This document shows, piece after piece, positions 11,938-23,690 of a stretch of 64,000 bases of DNA. Each line of letters opens with the position of its first letter. Within the stretch, counting starts at the first letter, position 1. The notes under the pieces were generated by a model. That model did no database searches. It was not told the origin of the DNA and saw only the letters and a list, made by a program, of their open reading frames with translations. The stretch spans positions 8,060,001 through 8,124,000 of the forward strand of contig NC_065876.1 of assembly GCF_933775445.1 (NCBI RefSeq). The letters run 5' to 3'. Made by a program: the position numbers and the translations under genes. Origin of the DNA: Argentina anserina. Taxonomy: Eukaryota; Streptophyta; Magnoliopsida; Rosales; Rosaceae.

Positions 11938-14900
11938 TCATCCCTCGATCATGATTCCACGCACCTCAAGGTTATTCAGCTCCTTGGGTCTCTTGTAGTT
12001 CTTCAACAGCAACGAACAGCAAACGACACTGACAGAAGAAGCAGCCATTGCTGCTCCAGCAATCCATGGGGGCAAGCGAAATCCAGTGGATGGGAAGAGA
12101 ACTCCTGCAGCTATTGGGATCCCCAGCACATTATATCCCAAAGCCCAAATGTAGTTCAGACGAATACGGGTGAAGGTTTTTCTCGAAAGATCAATGGCAG
12201 TTATCACATCCTCCAAGTTGCTCTTCATTAGCACAATGTCTGCTGCCTCAATTGCAATGTCTGTGCCAGCACCAATTGCCATTCCTACATCTGCTGCCAC
12301 AAGTGCTGGTGAGTCGTTGATGCCATCTCCCACCATCGCCACGGTGTAGCCTGAAGCCTTTGAATCAGATAGTTTGAGTTTAGCAATTAGTAAGCAACTT
12401 AGCATAAATGCATAACTACCATAAACATGAATGAAATGAATTTCCTCCTGTAATGTCATTGTATGTACCTGCAATTCCTTCACTTTCTCTGCTTTCTGGT
12501 CCGGTTTTGCTTCTGCTATAACAGCATCAATACCAACTTCATTTGCAATAGAATTTGCGGTTCCCCAGTTGTCACCTGTCACCATTATGCTTTTAACATT
12601 CATTGACTTAAGTATGGTTATTACTTCTTGAGCACCTGGTTTCAGTGGATCAGATATTGCTAGAACTCCAGTCACTTGTCCATCTATGGCTACTAGAATC
12701 CCAGTTTGAGCTAGCCCTTCAGCTTCTGCTAGGTAGTCTTCTGCCTCGACTGTAACTGTAATGTTCTGATCCACCATCAAGCTCTTGTTCCCCACAATTA
12801 TTTCTCTGCCCCGAACAACAGCCTTCACCCCGTGACCAGTAATGGAGGCAAAGTCATGCGCTTCCGGCCAGACAGGATTCTCTTCATCTTCTCCGAATTT
12901 TTTGGCATACTCAACAATGGCCTTAGCCAAGGGGTGTTCACTGTTAACCTGAAATGTATGCAACTTACAGTACTGTTACCAATCATGAACATTTTAAGTA
13001 CATGATCAGATGATTTCAATTATGAAAATTATTTCACTTTATAGAAACTGGTTACACTTGGTAAAAGCCTACCTCAGCTGCAGCAACAAGTTCATAGAAC
13101 TCACGAAGCACCATATTTTTCAGGAGCCGTGTGTTAACAACGAGTGGCTTCCCAATTGTGAGGGTCCCTGTCTTGTCGAACACAATGCAGTTCACCTGCA
13201 AAATCAATAATCATATTCATGAGATGCAAATGTAATTTTCTTAGGACACTAACTGGTTTAAAACTCAAAATGAATCTGCACTTGAGGTATTTTCTGACAT
13301 TTTTTGTTGTCGATGCAACGTCATAATGGGTGAAAATGCAGAAACAAAAAAAAAGATGTAGTTGTCTAACCTTATGTGCACTTTCTAATGCCTGGCCTCC
13401 TTTGATCAATACACCTTGCGATGCACCAACTCCTGTTCCGACCATGACAGCAGTAGGAGTTGCTAGGCCTAGAGCACAAGGGCAGGCAATAACCATTACA
13501 GATATCCCAAACTGGAGAGCAAGCTGAAAGCTATCCATGGACTTTGGTATCCAAGATTTTGGATAGCCATGGAATTTCCCAGCCAAAAACCATGAAAGCC
13601 AGGTAAAGAATGAAAGCATGATCACCTGAAATTGGAACGAGCTTTTAAATAGAAAATCTTCCAATATCCCTTCAAGTAGACCAAACAGACAATATACAGA
13701 TTCTAAGAAATTAAGCTTAGAACACATACCAGTGGCACAAAGAATTTAGAAATACGATCAGCCAACTTCTGAACAGGAGCTTTTGCCATCTGAGCTGACT
13801 CAACAAGCCGCACGATCTGCGCAAGGGAACTTTCTGATCCAACTCGTGTTGCCTTGATGTGCAACACACCATTTTCATTCAGAGTACCTCCAATGACTGT
13901 ATCACCCTTCCTTTTCGACACAGGCCGTGCTTCTCCTGTTATCATACTCTCATTTACATGGCTTTGTCCCCATATCACATAACCATCTGAAGCTACTTTC
14001 GCCCCTGGAATAATTTTGATGACATCATTCTTTTGTATCAACCGACCATCAATTTCTTCTTCACCTAACACATTGCCTTCTTTGTCTAGTGTCAACAAAG
14101 TGGCTGTTTCAGGAGCCAGGTCCATCAGTTTGGCAATAGCATCAGATGTCTTCCCCTTAGCTAACACCTCTAGGTACTTCCCGAGGAGAATGAATGAGAT
14201 AAGCATTGCACTAGTCTCAAAGAAATCTGTACCCTTAAAATGTGGGGATGTGGCAGCTCTCAGTACGGAGTAGACTGAATAGAAGTATGCTGCATTAGTT
14301 CCCAAGGCAATTAAAACATCCATATTGGCAGAACCATGGCGCAATGACTTGTATGCTCCAGTATAGAACCTCCGGCCGATGATAAACTGCACCGGAGTGG
14401 ACAGAATCCACCTTATAAGCTCCCCAATGCTGAGCATATTTACAACTTTCTTGTCTAAGCCATGCTTAAGTCCAGGGATGTACATGAAGACCATGGAGGT
14501 TAAAAAGACAGGGATGGTGAAAACCAAACTCCAGAGGAAGGATCTGTAGTACTGCTGAATTTCCTCCTTCCTAAGATTTTCTCTCCCTGCTCCACCACCT
14601 GGATAAATTTTTGCGCTGAAACGCCTTGATCCTGTTGTTTCAATCACATTGATGAAATTCCGGGGCCCTGTCATATCCGGCTTGTAAGACAGGGATATTT
14701 TTTTGTCATCATAATGTATGTCTACACCTTGCACCCCAGGTAGTGCTTGAAGAGACTGCTCAAGTATTCTCATTGAATGATCGGTCCTTACACCATCAAC
14801 TAGAAGATCTATCTTGCTCATGTCTTCACCTGAATTAATAAGTATGGCTTCGAATCCAGTGTCTTCAATGGTTACCATCAGCTGATTGCAGCTCACTATC

Positions 14901-17429
14901 TTTGGATCATAGTGAACATCTGCTTCTTCAGTTGCTAAGGCAACTTGGGCTTTTTGTACACCATGCACTGCCTGCAAAGCTGATTCAACAGTGGAAGTGC
15001 AAGAAGTGCAAGTCATTCCTTTGATCCTTATTCTGCACACCAACGTGGACTTCTCATTTCCCTCGTCAGCGATCAATGTTGCTTGAAATCCAACATCTTC
15101 AATAGTCTCGCGGATCGTCTCCGCCTAAAAAGTGGAAAATAACTGTTATATACTACAGAAGTCTCACACAAAAAGAAAATTAAACTCAACTACAGATGTC
15201 TCCAACTGGTTCAACAATAATTGACTAAACACCTGGTATTTATTTAGTATGAAAAATAAAACACATAACCCATAGAAGCCACTACTACTCTTCATGTTTA
15301 GTAGCAACCAGTGTCCAACCATTTACTGTTGGAGGCATACAGAAAGTTATTTTCTTACAGCTGCAAAACCTCCTGTTTTTAGTTCAGAGTCTCCACTAAC
15401 CAGTTTGATCTCGCATCTGGGACATATGTCTGTGACGATGTTTTTCTTAAGCTTCTACCATCTTTCTAATCTAAATATCCTAAAAACTTGATCAAAACCT
15501 CGGAAAATGTCATTATAGACAGAAATACAAGACCAACACCAAAGGGATCAGTAACTAAATAATTTCTTGTCTTCTCTGTTCAGTTCTATCTTCTAGGATC
15601 AAATTTTCCCATATTCCATGTTGACTTTAAATGATACATATAGCATGCTCAATGTTTATTTTAGTCTTGTAGAAACACATGATGAAAATTTAGTGATCGA
15701 GCAAAATGTTATCATAAAGCGATCGAGCTACAACAGTTGTTCATCAAGGTGCAATGTCCTCATTGGCTTAGTAATAGTCTACGTTCCGCAAAGTTGAGCT
15801 GAAAACATGACGTGAATCTGATTTGAGATCTCTTGTATTCTATTCAAGTTAGTTTATCAACAAATAGCTAGTGATCAAGTAGTTTGATGAGTTTGCTGTT
15901 AGAAACTTAGAATAGACTTTTGTGTTTTAAACTTTTAATATACAAGAGTTTTGGCTCTGTGGAAGAGAAGCTCTTTTCCATACAAAACAAAAGTTGTTGA
16001 TTTTCTTAGCACAGAAGTGATTACGTCAGAAGATTGAGACATGGTTTAAGGAAACAAGAGGAGAATTGTCTGCAGCGTTCTATCAGTTTATGGCTCTGTG
16101 CTATATAATATAAATTAGATATCTCCCTGAGTTGCTCAAAGGGCTTTCCGAAATAACAAATACAATTAATCCCAGATTGACTTAGTAGGAAAATTCTATT
16201 ATACATCAATGTATGCTATACATTTCACATCCAACGGTTGATATTGTTTTGTGAGTGGGGTCAGAAAAATAATATTTGTTGTCAACCGTTGGACCGTTGG
16301 ATTTATGATGTATAACATACATTGATGTATAATAGGTAGTTATACACATAGTTAAGTTGGAAACAATATTGCCCTGCAAGATTTTCTATATGACTATACT
16401 CTGCCTACGATAGTTTAGATTAAATGACAAAATATTGGTCACTTCTCACATTTTTACAAATTCGACAATTTACTTCTTCAAGTTTCAATTTCAACTAATC
16501 ACTCCTTATACTTTCTAAATTCGAGCAATATGGTCATTTTGTCATCTCTCCATCAAATTTGGGTGTTAAGTTTCATCTAATTTATAATCTCAGCCAACAA
16601 CTTAATACCGAAATTGGATGGAGAGATGATGGAAGAACTAGATTACTCTAATTTATAAAGTATAAGAAGTGATCAGTTGAAATTAAAACTTAAAAGAGTA
16701 AGCTGTCGAATTTGTGATAGTGTCAAGAGTTATCAATATTTTGTTCTAGATTAAATTATGAACAAACCTACACACAGACGGCAAATATAAGTAACAGCCT
16801 CAAATTTTTCTAATACCAAACCTTTATTGTTAAGGGTACTCAATCTTTCTTCTAAGATCAATGATGATAGTTTTTCTTAAAATGATTAAATCAGCAGAAG
16901 TAGAAGAACTGAAGAAGTAGGTGAACTAAAATCACATGTTTCACATTATATGATTGATGAAAAACACCAACGAGAATTAGATTTACGAGAGCGAAAAGAC
17001 TCGCAAAAGAAAAGGAGTTAAAAACTTAAAATTGTAATTTACTGTGACATAATCATCCAACAAGACAAAATCAAAGATTCTCACAGCAAAGAAAGAGTAA
17101 AGTAATAAACTTACGTTAACGAAATCGGGGAAGAACATGACTTGGGCACGATTGTTGAGCACGTCGACGACAGCTTCACGAATCCCCGGCAGCCTCTTCA
17201 CCGCCTTCTCTACCGATCCAGCGCAAGCGGAGCAGGTCATGCCGATGACGGAGAACACGGCCTTGGACTCAGTGCCCTCCACCATAGTGGTCTCCTCTGC
17301 CACCACGCCCTTGGGGTACTTTGGCATGGAAGGGTAGTGAGGCCGCGGCGAGAAATCATTTCTGCCACCGCCGTGGCCTTCACCGCTATTGTTGCGTATG
17401 CACGCAAGAGCAAAGAACCTGGTCGCCAT
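11938..17429 (-). CDS. HMA5: HMA5-type copper-transporting P1B-ATPase (complete)
   Basis: Six exons: 17115-17429, 13730-15124, 13371-13625, 13073-13195, 12469-12948, 11938-12357. All junctions are GT-AG and all phase 0, giving 995 aa, the length of Arabidopsis HMA5. N-terminal metal sites: [10 protein letters not shown] (Cys about 66 and 69) and [10 protein letters not shown], then a third domain without the Cys pair. Then come membrane helices, the actuator loop (TGEARPV), the Cu-binding helix motif CPCALG, phosphorylation site DKTGTLT, the nucleotide-domain [16 protein letters not shown], and hinge [10 protein letters not shown]. Family knowledge: it exports Cu(+) using ATP at the plasma or endomembrane. 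Every signature residue I know of is present, so it should be functional. The tandem paralogue is at 1-4247. A GTACGTAC stretch 24-31 bp upstream of the ATG resembles the core of copper-response elements but is a very short motif. Confidence 0.96.
16196..16335. mobile_element. Small MITE in HMA5 intron 1
   Basis: A 140-bp unit with 28-bp inverted ends (CTATTATACATCAATGTATG at the left, its near-perfect complement at the right) and an inner CCAACGGTTGA / TCAACCGTTGG pair. No clear target duplication was found, so the superfamily is open. It lies in the roughly 2-kb first intron of the complete HMA5 gene. Confidence 0.7.
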
Positions 17430-18243
17430 GAGAGGAGAAACGCAGGGTGGCGTACGTACGTATGTCTGGAACTTTGTGAGTTCTGAAATGAAAAACAAAC
17501 GAAACAACGAAGTTTAAAAATTGGAGGGTAATATTAGAAATATTGTTTGAGTTGTTGAAAGATTTGAATCATTGCCGGATTTAAAGGTGGGGAATTTCCT
17601 TGATCGACAGGTCGAGGTGGAGGGTTCCACCATGAACTTAAGTCCAACGCTATGAATTGAATATATGATGTTTGGTGGTTCTAGTTTTTCGTTAAATTTC
17701 GTCCATTTTATTATAAACGAAGTCAAAACTCAAAACGGGTTGGTTTTCCATCTATCCCCAGATTACTGAGCCTGATAATCAGGCCTTTCGAATCTATCGA
17801 ATTTAAATACGCACCGTCAAAGTATAGAAGAGTAAGCTGGAGTCAATGAGAAAAATAAAGAATATATAACTCTGTCTCATTAGTTTGATGATGAGTAAAC
17901 TTCAAACTCATAACTTCTACAATATGATTACTCTTATCGACAATGAAAAATTCAGTTCACTCAGAATGAAAATTTATGAATTAGCCAGGATCTTAAATCA
18001 TGTGTGATCGATCCTTATATGTAATAGATGACTAAACCTACACATATTTAAAAATGAAACTATTCATAAATCAAGAATTGAGATGAAAGACCATGGTGTA
18101 TATATGTGTCCATAATAAGCAATGTACTGACAGAAGTACAAAATAATATATCCACGAAACCTTTTCTTTTGTAAAATTTGCAATCCTAAATTTAACCATG
18201 CATGACAGCATGAGGAAAGGCAAAAATGCGTTTATTAATCATA

Positions 18244-18272
18244 CCCCCCCCCCCCCCCCCCAAAAAAAAAAA
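18244..18272. repeat. Poly(C)18 followed by poly(A)11
   Basis: Homopolymer run of 18 C directly followed by 11 A. Long C runs are rare and error-prone in sequencing, so the exact length is uncertain. Confidence 0.85.
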
Positions 18273-18835
18273 ACAAAAACCAAACCGAGGTGGTAATTAA
18301 ATGAATTAAAAGTAGTACATCTCCTAAATCATCATGAAAATTAATAGGTAGGTGATCGATGCTGGGTTGATTATACTTCTACTTTCACTTGTGAGTTGTG
18401 ACATGCATGCGTATAGAACTGTAGAGCTAGAAGATGAAAGATATGTTTACGAAGATTGAAAGAGATCGAATTAGCATTACTTGGAAGATATGTTTACTGA
18501 AGGTAGAAGGCTTCTGCGAGCTTATGTGTATCAAGTAATCAAGGATTCAACGATATATATAGTAGAGCTTCAGCTTCCTAGCTACCAACCGCCCCCAAAA
18601 AACTATGTCACAGGTGACAGCAGCCAAAAGGGAGACGATTTATACTTAATTGGCTAATTAATTAAGCAGACCTATTCAAACTTTATAATACGACGATAAC
18701 AAGACGTGGAATTATTATTTTAATAGAAGAGGCCACGTAGAAAACAATTGGATTTTCAACTTAATTAACGACTTCTTAAGGATCTGGTATATTAGAGATC
18801 GAGTTCAAATGTATCCAACATTCATAAAAACTAAA

Positions 18836-18864
18836 AATAATAATAATAATAATAATAATAATAA
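18836..18864. repeat. (AAT)n microsatellite
   Basis: About nine uninterrupted AAT units; a plain simple-sequence repeat. Confidence 0.9.
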
Positions 18865-20756
18865 CCTTTTATACATTCATTCTTGCATTTGTTCATATGT
18901 TACTGTATAAATTCCTTCAAGATACCCATCCTCTCTTTGCATGGTTATGGTTTTTCAATAAACCCTTTAAATATGTCAATGTAAGAGCAAATTTACCAAC
19001 CACTATTTATTTGTTCACCTAATACCAAGAGTTTAAATTTATAACATGTGTTATTTTTCTCAACTATGTTCTAACCACGGTTAATGTAATAAAATTATTT
19101 GATAAAAATAAAATTCTAACTGATCTTCTTCTTTTTTTCTATAAAAAAATCATCGAGTTTCACCTACCCAATAGACCTCTTCGCAACTGAAACAAGAATT
19201 TCGTAGCTGCATGAAGAAGGATAGGTGGTTGTGAATGCAGTCGAGTGATTCAACCCAGTTGAAGAACTTGATTGCTTTATTGGTGTATTGATGCGACGGA
19301 GGGTTTGAGAGATGGTGGTGGTGGAGATGAAGGGGGAGAGGACGGAGAGAGAACAGTAATGATAATGCATTAGATGAATGATGGTTGTGCCTTGGAATTG
19401 AAATCTTCTCGATTGATTGTTGGTTATTTATCTATTTGATTTAATTTTTGATTGTGGTGGTCTGAGAAGGAAGAAGCTTAGAGTAGTTGCACGGGGAGCA
19501 GCGTAGAGAGAGATCGGAGATTGATGAGTCATCAACAGCGCATTTTTGAAAAAAAAAGGGTAGAATTCCAGGGAAAATGTCTTGAATTAATAATAAAAAA
19601 GGAAATGTATAACGAATTAATTGAAAGAAATCCCTTTTAATTTTATGGAAAATGTTTTCGTGTCATCATATTTGGCGTCATAATCTCATATGGCAAGTCA
19701 CATTATTTGGTCACGTGAGTAATTGAAATAATCACAAAATATTATTTTTAAATGAAAAAAATCATATCATTATTGATCAAATGACTCGAGATTATAATAA
19801 AAACTATTTTTTTATTATTTCTATTTCCATCACGATAATGCTTTCAAATGTAATAATAATTGATATTTACGAAAATATCCTTAATATATGTGTGTGCAAA
19901 AAAAAACATTTTTAAAATAAAATTATTTCATCTGAAAAATATAGATGTGTGAGAGAAAAATATTTTAAAATAAAACTATTTTTCCTAAATAATTTTGTTA
20001 CAGATTTTTCATATATTTATTATTTAATTAAAAACTCGATAGAGAATAGGAATATATAATAATTGTAGCCATTAATTATAGCCATTAACATAATTAATAA
20101 AGGTAAATAAAATTAAAATGGAAATTTTTAATGAATTAAACTCGAAAAAGTTTCTAAGATATTTAGTGACAAACAAATGAAAATTTTCTTTTATTACCAT
20201 TCTAACATGCAATATTAATTAAAATTAGGGTATATATATATAAAATAACATATGTTACCTTACTTGTCTCATAAAATCTAATAAATTGTCATAAGTTTAT
20301 AATCTTGTTGTCGTCACTTGTAGGGTACGTTTTGTACAAATGTCGTAAAGTAATTTTTGAATAAATGTTGTAAGGTAATTAAATCATATGGAGTTTAGAT
20401 TTAATTTATTACTAAATAGGTGTCCGAATTATGTACATGAATTCATCTAAAGTCATTAGATTAATAAGGATGTGATTGTTTTTTATTTAAAAATGACATT
20501 TTGTAATTGGGGGCTTCTATTCATACCTCCTAAAATGGTACTTAGACCTCATTTTTTTTCCTAGATAGTTTTAACTTAGTCAATGCATATGAAATTACTA
20601 AAAAATAATTCTTAACTTATCTATTCTAAATTACAAATGTAGATAATTATCAGTAATATTTATTGCTAGAAAATCCCAAAATGGGATATCAAATTGCATA
20701 AAATGATTTAATTGATTACTTTTTTTTTATAAACATTATAAGTCAAAAATTAAATG

Positions 20757-21180
20757 CACTGTGACAGGTAGTGTGATAGCTACTGTGACAGACAGTGTAC
20801 GTGATAGCTATTGTGATAGGCAGTATGACAGGTAATGTGAAATGTAGTGTGATATGTAGTGTGACTGAGGGTGTGATATCACATTAATGTCGATATTTGG
20901 ATAGTATGAGTTGATTTGAGAAGTTCAAGATCACATTACAGTAAAAAAAATTCGTTATTTATAGTATTCTTCTTATACAAACAGTCACAATGTGACAAGT
21001 AGTGTAATAGTGGGTGTGACAGATAGTGAGACATGTGGTGTGACAACATGTGTGACAGCGGGTATGACATGTAATGTAATAGGTAGTGTGACAACGAGTG
21101 TGACAGTTAGTGTGACAGGTAGTGTGACATTGGGTGTGACAGTGAGTGTGATAGGTGGTGTGACAATGGGTGTGACATGC
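20757..21180 (+). repeat. Degenerate 12-bp minisatellite (GTGACA-based)
   Basis: Two blocks (20757-20880 and 20985-21180) of a degenerate 12-bp unit resembling GTGTGACANNNA, in the same orientation and separated by about 100 bp of unrelated sequence. Because the unit is a multiple of 3, both strands stay open: one reads GVTxSVTx, the other a CHTx repeat. These frames are by-products of the repeat and not evidence of a protein. A conserved GTGACA core with variable spacers is what mutation of an old tandem array leaves. Confidence 0.85.
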
Positions 21181-21722
21181 CGAGATGAAATGTCTAAACA
21201 TGCGAAATTATGTTAAAATTTAAAAGAAATTGGTATGAGTATGCTTAGAATGAAGAAAATAACTAGAATTAGAGAACCTTAAACTCCGGTTTCGCCGGAA
21301 TTTCTTAGAGCACTGCTATTGACGACTTCAACCTCTTGCAAGGATTGTTGCGCCTTGTACGGTGATCGGTTCAGAGTGAGTAGGGTATTAAATCAAAGAG
21401 AGGAGAGAGATCTTTCTAACGGTACCAACCACTCTTAAATTCATTACCGACTGACAAAGTTATGGCCGAAATTATAAAAAGAAAGAAAAAGAAGATGAAA
21501 AAGAAGAAGAATAAATGATAAAATTGTCCGTAAAATATTTTAAAAGTGACTTTATTTTTAATTTTTAGTTAATTGAGATGACATTTTTAGTTAATTGGAA
21601 AATAAGTAGTGACTTTTTTCTAATTTATGATGAAAAATAGTATTATTTTATAATTTACCCTATTTTTTTATTCACGTACAAAGAATTGAATGAAAACAAT
21701 TTTTTTTTATTTTCAATGGAGG

Positions 21723-22362
21723 CAGGGCCCGTTGAACTTAGGGGCCTTGTACGGAATTTGTTTTACTAAGTTATATTATATAATGATTTCAAGAGAGGAT
21801 TAATTTGATTACAAAAAGAAAGAAAAGGAATCGGTGGATATATTTTTTGTTGAGAAAGAAAAAAAATAATGTCTTAAAATACTGACAAATAAAAAATATA
21901 GTGGGGTTCAAACCCCTTACCATAAAACAAGGAGATCGAGTTAAAAGAACCTAAAAGATTGTCAATTGTTTTAAGGAGCTATTTGTGCTTGTATTGCACT
22001 AATATTCATTATCCAGAGTGAAACTTCACTCTAAAATTAAATTGTGAAGTTCTAATTTTGGCACACTTTTCAGTCAAATTTTTTCACCATAAGTAATTCA
22101 AAATTGAGGTATGTTATTCAAGAACATCTCTACAAAATTTCATCAAATTCGGACATCGTTAAGGTATTGAAATTAGATTAAATCAATAAATGAATTAAAA
22201 CTGTCAAATCATTGTCGAATTAGATGAAATTTTGTAGAGATGATCTTGAATAACAGACATAAATATTGAATCACTTATATTGAAAACATTTGATCGAAAA
22301 GTGTGCCAAAATTGAAACTCTACTCTGTAATTTTAGAGTGAAGTTTCACTCTAGATATGAAT

Positions 22363-22397
<35 letters not shown>

Positions 22398-22504
22398 TGG
22401 TTTAGTAAATGCACATACCAAAAAATAATAATTATATTGGAGGCCCCCGGAAATCGGAGGCCCTGTGTAGCCGCACGGTTGTCACACCCTCTCGGCCGTC
22501 CCTG
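21723..22504. mobile_element. hAT-like non-autonomous element
   Basis: A 782-bp element with perfect 8-bp target duplication AATGGAGG at 21715-21722 and 22505-22512, and ends CAGGGCCCG / (complement) CAGGGACGGCC, typical of hAT elements. It has no transposase. It carries a foldback element (22015-22353) and a TA microsatellite (about 22374-22397) inside. Near its right end a 10-bp inverted pair GTAGCCGCAC / GTGCGGCTAC (22477-22486 and 22517-22526) spans the element border. Confidence 0.82.
22015..22353. mobile_element. Foldback MITE nested in the hAT-like element
   Basis: About 339 bp made of two inverted arms of roughly 150 bp. Both ends start AGAGTGAAACTTCACTCT (itself palindromic) and share GGCACACTTTTC and ATCTCTACAAAATTTCATC in opposite orientation. 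There is no coding capacity. It must be younger than the hAT-like element that contains it, or have been captured with it. Superfamily not assigned; the target duplication is unclear. Confidence 0.8.
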
Positions 22505-22512
22505 AATGGAGG

Positions 22513-23690
22513 GGTAGTGCGGCTACCATCAAGCTTTCATTAATGAAACTATCAAATACAAGGAGGGGGACATGAAGCTTAAAACCCTGATTACAAAAAC
22601 CTGACATAATATAAAAGATCATGACAAACAAGTACTCAACAAAGCACCAACAAGCAAAGAGTACCACACTAATGACGACTCTATTTGCTTTGAAACAACG
22701 GTGACATAATGGAGATGACAATATATATGAGACCCTAACAACAATGAAGCAGTAGTTACATATCTTTATATCCAATACAACAGCTCCCCAACTATGTTGT
22801 CGCCGGACGAACAATCTGATGACACTTAGTCTCACTCTGCCACTAGGCGGTAACGACCTTTTGACGAATCAAGGAACTCGTCGTCTACTTAGAGTAAACA
22901 AGGCACAAAAAGTACACACACAGACATGAAGTCTGACTCCCCCTACAAAACCCATGTAGAGAATTATTAAACAAAATAAATAACTAAAAACATTAAATAA
23001 ATAAAGAATTTAGTTAGGGCCCCCAAAGAGAGCCCAACCCTTAGTTTTAAGCCAATCAAGGCCCAACAACAGCATCCAGGCCCACAACCAAAAGGGAGCA
23101 GAGAACGTCAAAAGACTGGCCCTATTGTTGCACTGCCAATGCACAGAAGCCACCACTGCCCCATCACTATGTCCCTTACACCACTATCGCACTTGGTCCC
23201 TGCCTGCCATCGGAAAAAGTCCGCTAGCGAAGAACCGACATCATCTACCACTGAGATATGAGAAACCGTGTTCCCAGACCCTGGAGAATAAGAGCCACCA
23301 TTGATCATACACACATAGTCTCTTCCACCAAATCCAATGCCGATCTCCTTTCCCACTACTATAGGGACAAGAAACGCCATCGTCGTTGCCATCACAAGAT
23401 CAAACCACCTCTGCCACCACACACCCGCAATCCGTGCAATCACCGCCGCAATGTTTGGTCGATCCTCAAACCCACTCCACCTCGATCTATGATCACCAAG
23501 CCAGAGGACAAGACCCACATCTCCGACCGCACAGGTCGCACGCCAACAAGGCCAGAGGCCGGCGCCGACGCCACCGCACGGCCAGACGAGAGAGAACGAC
23601 TGGGAGAAACTTTTTTTCAAAACCTAGCACGTGGGGGCGCGTTCCCAACAGTGTGTGATTCTTTCAAGGTGCATAGAATTTTTGAAATGG
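22513..23690 (-). mobile_element. Retroposon-like unit, 3' end split by the hAT-like element
   Basis: GC-richer block with a 170-codon minus-strand frame (23108-23620) rich in Gly/Trp and no recognised domain. The minus-strand 3' side reads through a TTTCATTAATGAAAGCTTG segment to the hAT insertion. Beyond the hAT-like element, at 21702-21714, lies an A-rich tail on the minus strand, so the original unit plausibly ended in poly(A). Its 5' limit and target duplication could not be fixed. It resembles in style the poly(A) retroposons at 2186-3132 and 26899-27364. It could instead be a gene remnant. Confidence 0.4.

Larger units (their letters stand above)
17430..20750. other. Intergenic spacer upstream of HMA5
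   Basis: AT-rich spacer that includes the promoter side of the complete HMA5 gene. No gene is recognised. Notable simple sequence: 18 C followed by a run of 11 A near 18244-18272, and an (AAT)n run at about 18836-18864. A weak open frame at 19164-19370 (minus, 68 codons, Ser/Thr-rich) has no family match and is probably chance. Confidence 0.55.

Noticed and set aside
20959..21216. Overlapping open frames on both strands with CHTx or GVTx repeats
   Set aside because: They are forced open by a 12-bp tandem repeat; no start context, domain or splicing supports a protein.
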